Below are positions 1-11,485 of a stretch of DNA of 64,000 bases, in pieces (positions within the stretch are counted from its first letter, which is position 1; the number at the start of each line of letters is the position of its first letter). The notes below the pieces were generated by a model. The model worked only from the letters and a program-made list of their open reading frames with translations, made no database searches and was not told where the DNA came from. Position numbers and translations under genes: made by a program. Source of the DNA: Portulaca oleracea (taxonomy: Eukaryota > Streptophyta > Magnoliopsida > Caryophyllales > Portulacaceae); NCBI GenBank assembly GCA_029582165.1, contig CM055879.1:36737330-36801329 (forward strand), read 5' to 3'.

Positions 1-186
1 AAAACCTACAAAAATATATGTATGTAAATTGTAGAGTTGATGAGCCATTATTGTCATAGTCAGTTTGAATTCTTGCCTCCGGCGTGTAGAAGTAGAACTT
101 GTGGATGTTTGAAGGATGTTGAGTTGGGATGTTTTACTAACGAAAACATGTTATATATATGCACATTAACATCCTAACTGATGTAG

Positions 187-1412
187 GAAGTTAAATATGG
201 AATATGTTGATTTGTATCTGATACACTGGCCGGTGAGCTCCAAGGCCGGGGTGTACGAGTACCCCATTAAAAAGGAAGATTTTCTCCCCATGGACTATAA
301 ATCTGTTTGGACTGCCATGGAAGAATGCAAGCGTCTCGGTTTAGCCAAATCCATCGGTGTCAGCAACTTCTCTCGCAAGAAGTTGGCTCATATCCTCCAG
401 TTTGCCGCTATACCTCCCGCAGTTAACCAGGTGATATATACGAGCGATTTTCGTTAATTTTGTCCAATTAAGGCCCTGTTCGGCAAAATTAGTGTTTTAG
501 ATAGCGGATAGCGGTTTATGTAGCGTATAGCGGTTTAAGTAGCAGATAGCGGATGACTGTTCAAATAAGAATTGTGTTCGGTAAATTTAGCGGTTCAATT
601 AGCAGATTAATGTGAATTGACAAAAAAGGGTATCAATAATTTCCAAAAGATAAAATTTACAAAGGGTATTTTTTGACCGAAAAATATGAAACGCTACTCC
701 AAACGCTAAACGTTAACTTTATTAGCGTTTCACAAAACGCAAAACGCTCCTCAAAACGCTAGCTTACCGAACGCTAATATTTATGCAATTAGAGTTTTGA
801 CTAGGTCAAGACGCTAAACGCTACCCCAAACGCTATTGCCGAACACAGCCTAAGATGTATTATGATTAATTGTGAACTGTAAAACTCTACCTTGTTTTCG
901 AGATGTAGGTTGAGGTGAACCTGTCATGGCAACAGAAGGAACTCATAGAATTCTGCAGAGCCAATGCAGTCGTTGTGACCGCCTACTCGCCCTTAGGTGC
1001 TGTAGGGACATTCTACGGTAGCAACTTGCTCATGGAATCTCATGTATTGAAGGATATCGCTGCTCGTAGGAGTAAATCTGTTGCTCAGGTGATTAACTTA
1101 CAATAATCATTGGAAGTTCATTAATGAATCTTTGATTGTGTATAATGGGATTAATGATGGGGATTATATGTATGGTTCTTAATGTAGGTTTGTTTGAGGT
1201 GGGCTATAGAGCAAGGGATCGCCGTGGTGGTGAAGAGCTTCAACAAGGAAAGAATGAAACAGAACCTCGACATATTCGATTGGAGTTTGAGTCAAGAAGA
1301 TCATGAGAAGATCAAGGGCATCCCTCAAAGTAGAGTGTGTAAAGGGTTCGACTACACTTCAAGCTTTGGGCCTTTTAACACAATCCAAGAGCTTTGGGAC
1401 GGAGAAATCTAA
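187..1412 (+). CDS. Aldo-keto reductase (AKR4-type), 3' part; exon 1 lies left of the window
   Basis: NADPH-dependent cytosolic aldo-keto reductase, related to the methylecgonone reductase / 6'-deoxychalcone synthase-like group. Three exons are visible: 187-430, 909-1088 and 1188-1412 (stop TAA). All have AG before and GT after where expected, and the frame is continuous. Visible motifs are DLYLIHWP (catalytic His), [22 protein letters not shown] (cofactor-phosphate binding loop) and the C-terminal LWDGEI. Exon sizes match the complete paralogue at 12284-14168: exon 3 is 180 bp in both, and the exon after it begins with VCLRWA in both. The first exon, which should carry the Asp/Tyr/Lys of the catalytic tetrad, is outside the window, so intactness cannot be judged. 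The intron 431-908 is mostly a MITE (472-850); without it the intron would be about 96 bp. The natural substrate is not inferable. Confidence 0.9.
472..850. mobile_element. PIF/Harbinger (Tourist)-like MITE in an AKR intron
   Basis: A 379-bp element with terminal inverted repeats: GGCCCTGTTCGGCAA at the left, and the complement of TTGCCGAACACAGCC at the right. It is flanked by TAA at 469-471 and 851-853, the 3-bp duplication typical of PIF/Harbinger. The interior is rich in AGCGGATAGCGGTT and AAACGCTA words and has no coding potential. Confidence 0.85.
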
Positions 1413-1837
1413 GCCTTGTTCAGAAATACTAATTTAGGTCCAGCAAGCAATAGCGATTTAGTTAACTTTTAGAATCTCGACTGAATAATTAAGTGAAAAC
1501 ATTCTTAAACTTTCATTGTTCGGTAAAATAGTGTTTAAGGACAACTTTGTTGTGTGACCTCTTCAAGCCCATATGATTTAAAATTAAGTTTGCCAAGAGC
1601 CCTGATCAACCATATGTATATATATAGAGAGAGTAAATTAAACTCAATAATGCTACTTTTATTTGATGGACAATATATGATCCAAATCATAATACTCACT
1701 AGTCACTAATAAACTCATCCAAACTAAAAGTAAACTAAATACCCTAAACCTAAGTACTTAATTAATAGCTAAGCTACCACTTCCTTCTGTCTTAAAAAGA
1801 CAAGTAAACTAGAATGCAGTCATTAATCTTGGGCATC
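1413..1837. other. Intergenic, between convergent AKR and SDH genes
   Basis: No gene seen. Both flanking genes end here, so the stretch must hold two 3' UTRs. Around 1519 the string TTGTTCGGTAAAATAGTG resembles the left end of the MITE at 472, suggesting a fragment of the same family. Confidence 0.5.
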
Positions 1838-4800
1838 TTAGAGGTTAAACATGACCTTAATAGCACTCCCACCACGAGCACTCGTCTCAAAAGCTTCCTC
1901 GACCTCCTTTTGGGAGAACCCGAACCTGTGAGTTATCAATGGCTTCACGTCGATTTTGCCGCTGCTCAAGAACTCTAAGCATTGTGGCCATGTGTTCTTG
2001 TACCGGAAAACCCCTAGCACGTCCACCTCCCTGCATCGTTAGTTAATTATGAGTGTAAGTAGGCATTATTTTAACAAATAAACGGATATTGATATATAAA
2101 AATTAGTTAAAATGACAGATAATGAATTACCTAGAAGCTGCGGGAGTAAGAGGTACTTCCATGTTACAGTGACCCATCCCAATCAAGCAAGTTTTGCCTC
2201 CATTACGAGTAGCACGTAGCGCAGTTGACACTGTTTTCTCAAAACCGGCACAATCAAGAGTGACATCTATGTCTCTTCCCATTGCTTTCTTGATCTCCTC
2301 TACCTCTTTCGCTATATCCTGTGTGTTACGTGCGCGACCAAATCAATGTTAACTTCTAAGTTTATATCCTGCTTATGACTTTAATCTAGGTTTGGGTCGT
2401 TTTGGATATCAGACTACTCAAGTCTATTTGGGTCCTAAAAATTCTAAAGAAAAAAACTTAAATTTGACTCAAAATCAAATTCAGATGGTAAAAGTAAGTT
2501 TGGGTCATTTTGGATATCAGACTACTCAAGTCTATTTGGGTCCTAAAAATTCAAAAGAAAAAACTTAAATTCGAGTCAAAATCAAATTCTGACAGTAAAA
2601 ATAAGAAAAATAGGTACCTCTTTGTGATAAGAGACTTTAACAACTTCATCGGCGCCCATCTTCTTAGCGAAGGAGAGACGGAAGTAATCCACGTCAGCCA
2701 CCACAATCCTGGGAGCTCCAAAAGCACGGGCCGACAGCAGAGTGACCAGACCAATGGGGCCCGCACCGATGATCAGAACCGTAGTCTCGGCCCCGACATT
2801 GGCTCGGCGGCAGCCGTACACACCGACGCTCAGTGGCTCACACATCGCCCCTTCTTCCAAGCTCACGTTGTCCGGTAACTTGAAGCACAAGTCTGCTGGG
2901 TGCACAATCTGATACAATTCATGCACACATAATCAGTATTCCCAGATATTATATAGAAAATGATGAGTACTCTTCCAACAAGACACCTATTCATCATCAT
3001 AACTATTACAAATTATATATTAAATTGTATAACATTGAATCCTATGAGAATAATAATAGATACAAATGGTATAAAATCACATTTTTACAAGTAATCTTTG
3101 TAGCATACAAAATTAATATAACTATAGTTAAGTATTTAGTGAAAATCACTCATGATGAAAGAAATATACATGCTATATATGTATGTACGCAAATTCTAGG
3201 ATGTGGGACAAGTTTGAACTTGGGTCATATTCAAACTGATCAAATCGATACTGTCAAAATTGAAGTCGATCGATTGCCCGATTTTTTATGGGTCATCAGA
3301 TAATTTAGACAAATATTATGTTTGAAATATTGAGTCTGGAAAATTTTTGATCAATTTGATTATCCAGATCTAGGGCCGGCAAAAATCTGATCGACCGATA
3401 GGCCAAATTTTACCAACCCGGAAAAATCGGGTATAGGACATGGCGATTTGACCGAATCTGAAAATTCGGTCATTGGATTATTGACCGAAAAAAATACGGG
3501 TCGGGTTCGGGTTTACCGAATTTTTGAAGAAAATCGAATTCCGTCAATCAGGTCCGTGTTGACCGAACCCAAAATTGGGCAAGAATCGGTGAATCACAAG
3601 ATATATTACTAAAAAGAGTAAAAAGGTCATTTATGAAATTCGGTCAATCGGACACATTCGGTCAACCGAGTTCGGGTTTAACAAATGTGTCCGAATTAAA
3701 ATTCGAACAGGGTTAGGATTTGAGGGTTTTGACCGAATATCAAATTGACCGAACCCGATAAGACTGGACCCGATTTTTTGCCACCCCTATCCAGATCAGA
3801 CAAAATTTTGTGAACTCTAAGCAAGACGAATACATTTAGAATGAATTTTCAATACAAATACAGACACATAGTTTATTATTACTACAAGCACCAACAAGAA
3901 AACACAAAAAAAAAAAAAAAACCTAATAGATGTGAATCATGTGATCAACATGCAAGAAAAAGTATAGATAATCATAGTTACCTGGTTAGCAAGAGAACCG
4001 TGAATGGGAGGAGTAGCAAAGAAGCGCATGTCGGGGCACAGATTATAACTGCCTTCCTTGCAACGGTCACATCTCCAACAGCCGATCCCGGGCTCGAGAG
4101 CCACCCTGTCGCCGGGAACAAGAGACTTGACTTGACTTCCGACTTCCTCGACGATCCCGGCGCACTCATGCCCGATCACCATCGGCTCTTTCACTTGGTA
4201 GTCTCCACAGCTCATTGTCTTTAAGTTTCATATGGGGGAACACATGCACATATATGCATCATTTAGAAATTCAATTTCTAGCAAAATATGCTTGAAAATA
4301 TTCTCTCCATTTCTTTTTATCTGTGTTCTGTCAAAAGTTTTGATCGATAAAATTTTGCTAAAAGTTCGAAAGACAATATTTTGTTAAAAACTGACCTTTA
4401 ATAATATTGATTAAAAATATAAATATTGTATTTTTATAAAAAAATTAACTGATAAATTATTGATTAAAACGGATCTTAAAAAGTGTACATCTACAAATAG
4501 AAAAGGGATTATATAGAAATATTTTTAAAAAAATTTAAAATTAATCCAACAATGTTAATGTTATATTTTAAATCATTATATAATGGTCAAGCTTGGTAGG
4601 ATTTGGTAATATCCCTTTTTTCTCTACTTAATAAAAATATATATGAGGATTGCTTTTCAAATTTCTAAATTCTCTTTTTGACAATATCCCATTACTCATG
4701 ATATCATTCATGAGTTATAATATAAAATTAATGTCATTACAATTTTAAGTAATATATTTCCAACAGTACGTGGTAATTTCATATCATAACTATCAAAATT

Positions 4801-5127
4801 TAGTCAAAGAGTAAAACTGGAACAATAGATATATGAATAGAAGAAAACCTTCAAGTAGTGCACGTCACTCCCACAAATACCAACAGCTTTCATACGAATT
4901 TTAACATCATTAGGTCCTGCAATTAATCGTAAATTCCAAAGTTAGTCACTTAATTTATCAGAGAAAAGAGAAATAAAAATAAAAAAATCGAGAAAAAAAG
5001 TTGAATAATTACCAAGAACAGGGAGTTGAAAAGGTTGGATTTTGAGGTCGTTGATGCCATGAAGCCAGGCGGCCATGTTTTCTTCATTCTTCATCGTAGC
5101 CGTCGCTGAATCTCCGATACTTCCCAT
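1838..5127 (-). CDS. SDH: NAD-dependent sorbitol dehydrogenase (zinc-type medium-chain dehydrogenase)
   Basis: Oxidises sorbitol and related polyols to ketoses with NAD+; expected in the cytosol. Six minus-strand exons: 5127-5013, 4916-4849, 4218-3982, 2908-2618, 2318-2131 and 2030-1838. They join in frame to 363 aa, the usual plant SDH length. The N-terminus has the plant signature NMAAWLHGINDLKIQPF. Catalytic zinc ligands are Cys53 (GICGSD), His78 and Glu79 (GHECAG), and Glu164 lies in the MCEPLSVG motif. Structural zinc cysteines are 108, 111, 114 and 122. The nucleotide fold has GAGPIG at 188-193, with Asp212 at the end of the second strand, which favours NAD over NADP. Intron 3 holds a hAT-like MITE and intron 4 a 108-bp tandem duplication; neither disturbs a splice site. 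It lies between two aldo-keto reductase genes. Confidence 0.96.
2391..2606. repeat. Two-copy tandem repeat, period 108 bp, in SDH intron 4
   Basis: The block starting TTTGGGTCGTTTTGGATATC at 2391 recurs at 2499 with a few substitutions and small indels. Both copies lie inside the intron 2319-2617, close to its donor at 2617. Confidence 0.85.
3371..3789. mobile_element. hAT-like MITE in SDH intron 3
   Basis: A 419-bp element. The left end is TAGGGCCGGCAAAAATC; the right end GATTTTTTGCCACCCCTA is its near-complement. It is flanked by a perfect 8-bp duplication TCCAGATC (3363-3370 and 3790-3797), the hallmark of hAT insertion. The interior repeats TTGACCGAA and GGGTTCGG words and codes for nothing. 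Confidence 0.9.
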
Positions 5128-5230
5128 GTTAATTTGTTGATTAGGCTTAATTGATTTCTTAACAGAGTTTTCTTTGTATCAATTTTGTGCAATTAACACC
5201 ACGATGGAGAATAAATTGAGATTAAGGCTG

Positions 5231-5238
5231 TTTTTATA
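5231..5238 (-). promoter_or_regulatory. TATA box of SDH
   Basis: TATAAAAA on the minus strand, about 104 bp upstream of the SDH ATG. This predicts a transcription start near 5205 and a leader of roughly 75-80 nt. Confidence 0.6.
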
Positions 5239-7177
5239 GGGAGTGCAAAGAGTTTTGTGTTGGTTAGGATTCTCCAAATCTGGCTAATTTATTTGGATTT
5301 CATTATGGATTAGGTTAACGTACTACTTTCTTTTATCCATCTAATAAACTAATTAACTTATTATCAAAAAAAAAAACTAATTAACTTTGTTATCTTTTAA
5401 AAAAAAAAAAAGAGTCCTTATGCGTAAGGACGTGTGATTGTATGTGTATCTCATGACTTATGTCAGACTGAAATAAAACATACGTTTATCCAATAGAATA
5501 ATGACATTATATTTAGATAGATTCAAATTTTAAAAAATAATATTTTAAATAAATTGGCATTGGACTATGATACTGTTCTTTGGTCAGAGTAAGTTAAGGT
5601 TATGTTAGTTAGGTTAGAAAAAGAAAGGAGAGGATATGATTGGTTGATAAGATTGGTTTGAATTAAGTTAGTTATTGGGTGGAAATATTTTAGTAATAAA
5701 ATTTGAATATCTTGAGGAAAATAAATGAAAAAATTACATGTGTTGAAAAAGTGGATTTGTTTGACACTAAAATAATACTCCAGTATTATTTGAATTTTTT
5801 ATTTAATTTTTTTAAATTTAGGTGTTTTTTTACGGAGTTGTATTAAATTAGATAAAGTAAAAATAAATTAAGTTAACTTAAGTTAAATTAGATCTAACTA
5901 ACTAAGCTAAAGAATATATAGGACCTATATGGGTACGAACTCTTTTAAATTTTAAACGTAGTTAGTAAAGTATAAAGACGAAGAACAAAGAACTTCATTA
6001 TATTATAACAATATTTATTTTGTTCAATGGTTCAAAATTGAAAGAACTGTGTTTGACAATCAGTTGTTGGCTGTTTGACTTTTGACTGTTTTGTTAGCTG
6101 TTTTATTGGTTGTTTGTGTTAGTTGTTTGTGTAAAAAATGTTGGGTAAAGTTAGTTGTTTGTAATATGAATTTCTTGTTTGAATTCCAATTATACTTTTA
6201 GTTTTATCTTCGGTATTTTTTAACATTATGATTTTTTAATTCATTTTTGGTTTTTTCCCTTCATATTTCTTGTATTTGTTTTATTGATAGTCTTTTTTTT
6301 CTGTCGTATTTGTGTGTTCAATAAATAATCTCCAAAAATTGGAATTTGTATTAATAGGCTAATAACTAAATTGTTCATTGATTGCCAAATTTTCTTGAGT
6401 AAGACTAAAATTTTTATCCCAATTTACTTTTACAATTAATGTTGATATTTTATAAACTTTTATCCCAAATTTACTTTTAAAATTTTTATTAATTGTAAAG
6501 ATATTTTTTATTTGTACATAGATACTAACATGGTAATCTACACTATAAACAACCAAAAAATAATTTAGATGGTAGTTTTGGTGGAATATGAAAAAAAAAT
6601 TAAAAGAAACAACCTTAAATGATTTGAATGATAGTTTTTGTAATTTTTATGAAATGTGTGGTCAATATGCTAATTTACATCCAAAAAGCTAAAAGTCATT
6701 TGCAAAAAGCTACTCTTTGTAGCTTTTTACGAAATGATTTTTTGGGGTAAAAAACCACTTCACCATCAACCTACCAAACACTCGAAATTGACTTTTTAAA
6801 TAGTCAAACAATCAAATACCCTTCAAAAAGTTATTTTCTTCAAAAAGTCAAATACCAAAACAACCCCATAATAAACAAGTAATGGACCCTTACTAATGTG
6901 ACACAAAAACAAGGATTAACAAGCATAGCCCAAAACAAAATATTTGGGGTGTCGTGTTGCTAATTCTACATTTCCACCATTGGCTCTCTTCTCATATTGT
7001 CCACACATATGATTTCCGGTTTCTCTTGCTAATAAGCCAAAATGGAAACAACTTTGGGCAATGTAATGCATACAAAAAGCAACGCAAAAGCTACACGTAA
7101 CGCCATAGTACTGCCCCAACTTAGACAAGCACTTGAGCTAGACGAAGTATTAAAATTCTTTAAACATCTCTTTCAAT

Positions 7178-7485
7178 TAGGGTTAGACAAAATTTTGCCT
7201 AATTCGAGAATTTTGAATTGTACGGCCCAGGAAAAATTGGGCTGGACATAGATTTTTCGTCCGAATGTTGATATTGATTGAAGTAACTAAATTTTTGGAT
7301 ATAATATTTATCTTTTTTTCTATTATCCGAATCCGATTCTGACTCGAATTTAGTCTGTTCGAATTGTCTGATCCGACCTCACCCAAATCAAAGCTGTGTC
7401 TGAACATGAATTTTTTGTTCGGATTTTGACGTTGACCGAATTCGACCATCTGAATTTACCCGGATCCAAACTTTTTCCGCCACTA
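7178..7485. mobile_element. Degenerate hAT-like MITE
   Basis: Begins TAGGGTTAGACAAAAT and ends CTTTTTCCGCCACTA, an imperfect inverted pair. Flanks CTTTCAAT and CTTCGAAC match at 5 of 8 positions, so the target duplication is weak. The interior words (TCCGAATCCGATTCTGACTCG) recur at 44833, 60839 and near 63150. Confidence 0.55.
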
Positions 7486-7603
7486 CTTCGAACAAATAAT
7501 ACAACTATACAAGAGTGACTTTAGTACATATAGAATTTTTTTTGAGCCAAAAGTAGCATGGGTCTCGTTGTTATTGATTGAGAAAATGGTTCCAACAGAT
7601 TAA

Positions 7604-7788
7604 TGGTGCGTTTGGTTCCCAAATTTTTTCGGGAAAGTTATTGAATTTTTTCAAGTGGACAAACTTTCTCATGTTTGCTTCTAATAAATAGATGGGAAAG
7701 TTTTAGTGAGCCTCAAGATTTTACTCTCAAACTCAGTAGTAAACATTATTTCTAAAGGAATCATAGAGAGTCTTTACCAAACGTACCA
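7604..7788. mobile_element. PIF/Harbinger-like MITE
   Basis: A 185-bp element starting TGGTGCGTTTGGTT and ending ACCAAACGTACCA, inverted with one or two mismatches, between TAA at 7601-7603 and TAA at 7789-7791. Non-coding. Confidence 0.75.
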
Positions 7789-8109
7789 TAAAAGAATATT
7801 TTAGGATCCATAAAAAAAAAAAGATTAGGAAAACAATCTACATACAAGATCACATCCTTATGCCCCCCTTCTTTGCAAGTGATTAAGGATACTCAAAAAA
7901 CTTTTTTAATTTCTAAACCACCTCGTTACAGGATCCACCTTTTTAATCAATTTTTTGTCTCTTAATTATTTTAATCTATTCAAATTTATTCAAAATATCT
8001 TTCATGGGTTTACCGGATCCACTTTTTTACCAAATTTTTCGTCTCTAATTAATGAGAATGGATCACGCAGGAATAAATAGTTGTGTTTTACTCTTAGACT
8101 CTTAGTAAT

Positions 8110-8390
8110 GCTCCTTTGTCAAAAAGGGGAAAACAATTCCCTACGTCATCAATTTTTCTAACTATCTTGTCCATTTTTATTTGTCAATTTTATATTTTCA
8201 ATAATTAAAATGTCTATATTACCCTTAATTAATGAATGAAAATTTTATTTTATTTTTAAAAATTCTCTTTTATTCCTCTATTATGTTAATGAGGAATATA
8301 CTTGTCCATACATAATTTTTTCACTCTATTTCCAACATACATTGATTTTATAAAATTAGGTTATTCGACACTTAAAAAGGGACGGAATAA
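8110..8390. mobile_element. Stowaway-like MITE, degraded ends
   Basis: Most of its length aligns by eye with the better-preserved element at 49201-49462. Shared strings include TTTTTATTTGTCAATTTTA, ACCCTTAATTAATGAAT / ACCCCTAATTAATGAAT and CACTCTATTTCCAACA. The right end TTAAAAAGGGACGGAATAAG is recognisable; the left end is eroded. Confidence 0.6.
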
Positions 8391-8799
8391 GTATTTATTT
8401 GGAGTCCACAAGCAAATAGTTATCTAAAGGTTATCACATATACGTCAAATGTCCTTTGTCTTTCAGCCAAAAAAATGTATGCGAAACATCAATTCATACA
8501 TATATCGCACATAAAATTTTGCCCCACTTAAATATTCGGAGTTTGTCATAAATCTTTTATTTAGATTTTGATATTGATTGATTTATCAAATATTCGGACA
8601 TAATATTTCTATTTGTTCTATTTTCTAGACTCGATTTTGACCTGAATTTAAATATTCCACGACTTGATCGGCTAGTTCAACCCAAAAACGACGGAACGAA
8701 CATCAATTTCTTGTGTGAAAAATATCATTAATCAATTTGACTGACCCAAATTTATACGGACCCGATTTTCTTTCTCTTTGTCAACTCTGCCCACATACA

Positions 8800-8806
8800 T
8801 ATAAAA
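8800..8806 (+). promoter_or_regulatory. Possible TATA box for the 9120 gene
   Basis: TATAAAA about 314 bp upstream of the chosen ATG. If it is used, the leader would be near 290 nt, pyrimidine-rich, and would contain an in-frame ATG at 8859. Confidence 0.35.
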
Positions 8807-9119
8807 CCCATGAATATGATGTAGACTGAAAAGAATTAAAGTCTCTCATGCACATTTAATGAGAAAGCTCCCTATTTTGGCTATCTACTATTCCAACCTC
8901 CCCTCATTTTCCTACATTCAATTCAATGCACACTCAACATCCTTACCCAAACTCCTTTATTACAATCAACCACCTTCTTCTACATTGTCCCCCAACACCA
9001 CATGTTCAACTCTTCCTATACACCCACCATTTCTCCTACTATATGACACCCCCAAAATCCCCCCTTTAACAATATCCACCCAAACAATTTTCCTACGTCC
9101 AAACAGACCCCAACCCAAA

Positions 9120-9554
9120 ATGGCGTCGAGGTTGTCTTACCAGAGACTAAGGCAAGAAGTGATTTTCGAGGATGAGCGACGACTCATCCTCGGTTCGAGA
9201 TCAGCCCGGTTCAGCTGGCTCGGTAGGCTAAGAAGGAGGCGGTTCAGGATCAAAATCGCCGGTTTACGGCGGTTTTTCAGGTTCAGAAGAAGCACCAGGG
9301 TCGGGTCGAAAAAGAGGCGGATTTCGTGGGGGAAGATTGTAAAGAGATTGAAGGAAAGTAAGAATCATTGGGGTGATCTATTTGCTGGGAACTATCTATT
9401 CATGCAGGTTTCTCCTACGTCTCTTGGTAAAAGTCCCATCGACAAAATTTGCGCCAACATACAACATAATAACGCCGCTATTAGTAACGACGTGAAAATG
9501 AAGCAGCTTACTTCTGGGTTTGCTGAGCATACTAGGTATAATATTGTTGCCTGA
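9120..9554 (+). CDS. Small basic plant protein of unknown function (144 aa)
   Basis: Single-exon frame. It starts MASRLSYQRLRQE, then has a very Arg/Lys-rich middle (RRRRFRIKIAGLRRFFRFRR), and then GDLFAGNYLFMQVSPTSL, the most conserved-looking part. The basic run could be a nuclear or nucleic-acid or membrane-surface binding segment; this is inference. The frame is open upstream to an ATG at 8859, but those 87 codons are a Ser/Thr/Pro-rich translation of pyrimidine-rich leader-like DNA, so I chose 9120 (context AAAATGGCG). I recall similar unnamed proteins in other eudicots but no assigned function. Confidence 0.7.
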   Translation: MASRLSYQRLRQEVIFEDERRLILGSRSARFSWLGRLRRRRFRIKIAGLRRFFRFRRSTRVGSKKRRISWGKIVKRLKESKNHWGDLFAGNYLFMQVSPTSLGKSPIDKICANIQHNNAAISNDVKMKQLTSGFAEHTRYNIVA

Positions 9555-9806
9555 TTTTGTCTTCGGTTTTAATAGTGTTTGATTAGTTTTACACGAAATG
9601 TAAGGAACTAAAGATGCGATATTCAACTGGGTATTTGATGATTCGTCAAATATCTGTTGCGTTATATGTGAAATTAATCTACTATACGTACTAGTAACAG
9701 ATTTTTGACGAAATCGTCAGAAATATATATATATATGTTCTTAAAAGCAGAAGATGATACGAACGGGCCACAATTTAGCCGGACATATGCAAACACAAAT
9801 GAAATA

Positions 9807-10062
9807 CTTCGTCCGTTCCATATTAATTGTCATAATTTTGATTCTTATAGTCTCCAATGTCACACTTTGATTGATAATTTTTTACATAATATGTTATTAA
9901 CAATTGTAATATTATACTTTTATGATAGTATTTTTCATTACGAATCTAATGGTAATAACTTTACATAGCAACTCATTGTATATATTGAGCAATTTATGGT
10001 CAAATTTTTTGAAATTTAACTCACAATTTTCAAAGACAACCATTAATATGGAACGAAGGAAG
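9807..10062. mobile_element. Stowaway-like MITE
   Basis: A 256-bp element. The left end CTTCGTCCGTTCCATATTAA and the complement of the right end ATTAATATGGAACGAAGGAAG form inverted repeats. Flanked by TA at 9805-9806 and 10063-10064. Interior non-coding. Confidence 0.8.
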
Positions 10063-10198
10063 TAGAAGAAAAAGAATCATCATAGGATATGATAGGAACA
10101 TATCACATGATCGAAGCAGAATGCAATAAATTGTAGTATTGCGATTTTTACATTAATTTTTCTATAGTTAATGTTAGTTATTCTATGCATTTTTCTTA

Positions 10199-10374
10199 CT
10201 CCCTCCGTTTAATTGTTATAATATTGACTTTTTTCTTATATATATAGTATGTTATTAACAATTGCAATATTATACTTTTATGATAGTAGTTTTCGTTACA
10301 AATCTAATAGTGGTAATTTTTGAAATTTGACTGCTCAATTTTCAAAGACGACAATTAATATAAAACGGAGACAG
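10199..10374. mobile_element. Stowaway-like MITE
   Basis: Starts CTCCCTCCGTTTAATTGT and ends ACAATTAATATAAAACGGAGACAG (imperfect inverted repeats) between TA dinucleotides at 10197-10198 and 10375-10376. Its 3' part was subsequently duplicated (see 10260-10585). Confidence 0.75.
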
Positions 10375-10585
10375 TACTGGTCAAATCACTAACTTCTCGA
10401 TCCGTCCTTTTTTATTTATCAATTGCAATATTATACTTTTATGATAGTAGTTTTCGTTATAAATCTAATAGTGGTAATTTTTGAAATTTGACTGCTCAAT
10501 TTTCAAAGACGAAAATTAATATAAAATGGAGACAGTATTGGTCAAATCACTAACCTCTCGATCCGTCCTTTTTTATTTATCAATT
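10260..10585. repeat. 160-bp tandem duplication spanning a MITE end
   Basis: The block beginning CAATTGCAATATTATAC at 10260 recurs at 10420 with about 97-98 % identity. Each copy runs through the MITE right end and on into flank CTCTCGATCCGTCC. The second copy therefore has a right terminus but no left one, so it arose by local duplication rather than transposition. A diverged third relative lies at about 9896. Confidence 0.85.
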
Positions 10586-10953
10586 TACGTACCTAACTTT
10601 ACAATTTCAACAATAATATCCGTAATAATTATACTCCTCAATCCTATTACGAGAGTTGTTCATTGATTTTATAAAAGTAGTTATAACGACAAATAGTTTG
10701 AGATGGAAGTAGTATCAATAATATGAAGCTTTAAATTCATTGACTACACTAACAATTATACTCTACTTTAGGTGTTTTGAGTAAATAATAAATTAGATGT
10801 AATCGAATCAACTCTACTTTAGGTGTTTTGAGTAAATTTTTAAAAATTATGGATAAAAATATAAGTTTATCCAATTTATTATATATATATATACATTTAT
10901 AATTATATCTATTATAAATATCACTAATATAACTTCAATTTAATATGCAAATA

Positions 10954-11158
10954 CTTCCTCTTTTCCATATTAATTGTCCGTTAACGTCATTAATTTTTCA
11001 ATATATATAATGTTTTAGTAAATGAATCTACTATAAATAAATTCTTAACGAAAAATATTATCATAAGAAAATAATATTATACTTTTTAAATAAAATATAT
11101 TATAAAAAATTTTTAATCAAAGAAAATATTTAACGCAATTAATATGAAACCGAGGGAG
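10954..11158. mobile_element. Stowaway-like MITE
   Basis: Left end CTTCCTCTTTTCCATATTAA, right end TTAATATGAAACCGAGGGAG, TA at 10952-10953 and 11159-11160; 205 bp, AT-rich, non-coding. Confidence 0.75.
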
Positions 11159-11485
11159 TATATAATTTTTACCATAAGACATCATATTGTGCATTATTGC
11201 TTCAAGACTCATAATTCGATTAGGAAGGTAAAAGATTATGAGTCCATAATCCGACTATAATTACCCACAATTTGTTCCTTTAACAAGTCATCATTTACCC
11301 AACATTAATCCCCCCAAAATTCAATCAAACAAACACCCAATTCTGTTCAAGACAACCCTAAACAAACCAACCCCCCATAATTCTCTCCTTTTATCTCTCT
11401 GCGCTCTTTAATCTTCTCTGATCCTCGGCCGATTGAAGAAACTTTGATTGATTGATCAATTGATTGATTGATTTCATCATTATCA

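Larger units (their letters stand above)
5239..8799. other. AT-rich intergenic region with decayed transposons
   Basis: No gene supported. About 6047-6877 begins and ends with TGTTTGAC-type words in opposite orientation, so it may be an old DNA transposon. Better-defined elements lie at 7178-7485, 7604-7788 and about 8110-8390. A further hAT-like fragment (strings ATATTCGGACATAATATTTC and TGTCAACTCTGCCCA) spans roughly 8500-8790. Confidence 0.5.
9555..11485. other. Intergenic, mostly Stowaway-like MITEs
   Basis: Contains three TA-flanked elements (9807-10062, 10199-10374, 10954-11158) and a 160-bp tandem duplication. The last ~100 bp before 11486 are C/T-rich and look like the leader of the next gene. 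Confidence 0.6.

Noticed and set aside
8859..9119. 87-codon N-terminal extension of the 9120 gene
   Set aside because: Ser/Thr/Pro-rich translation of pyrimidine-rich leader DNA; conserved-looking sequence begins at 9120.
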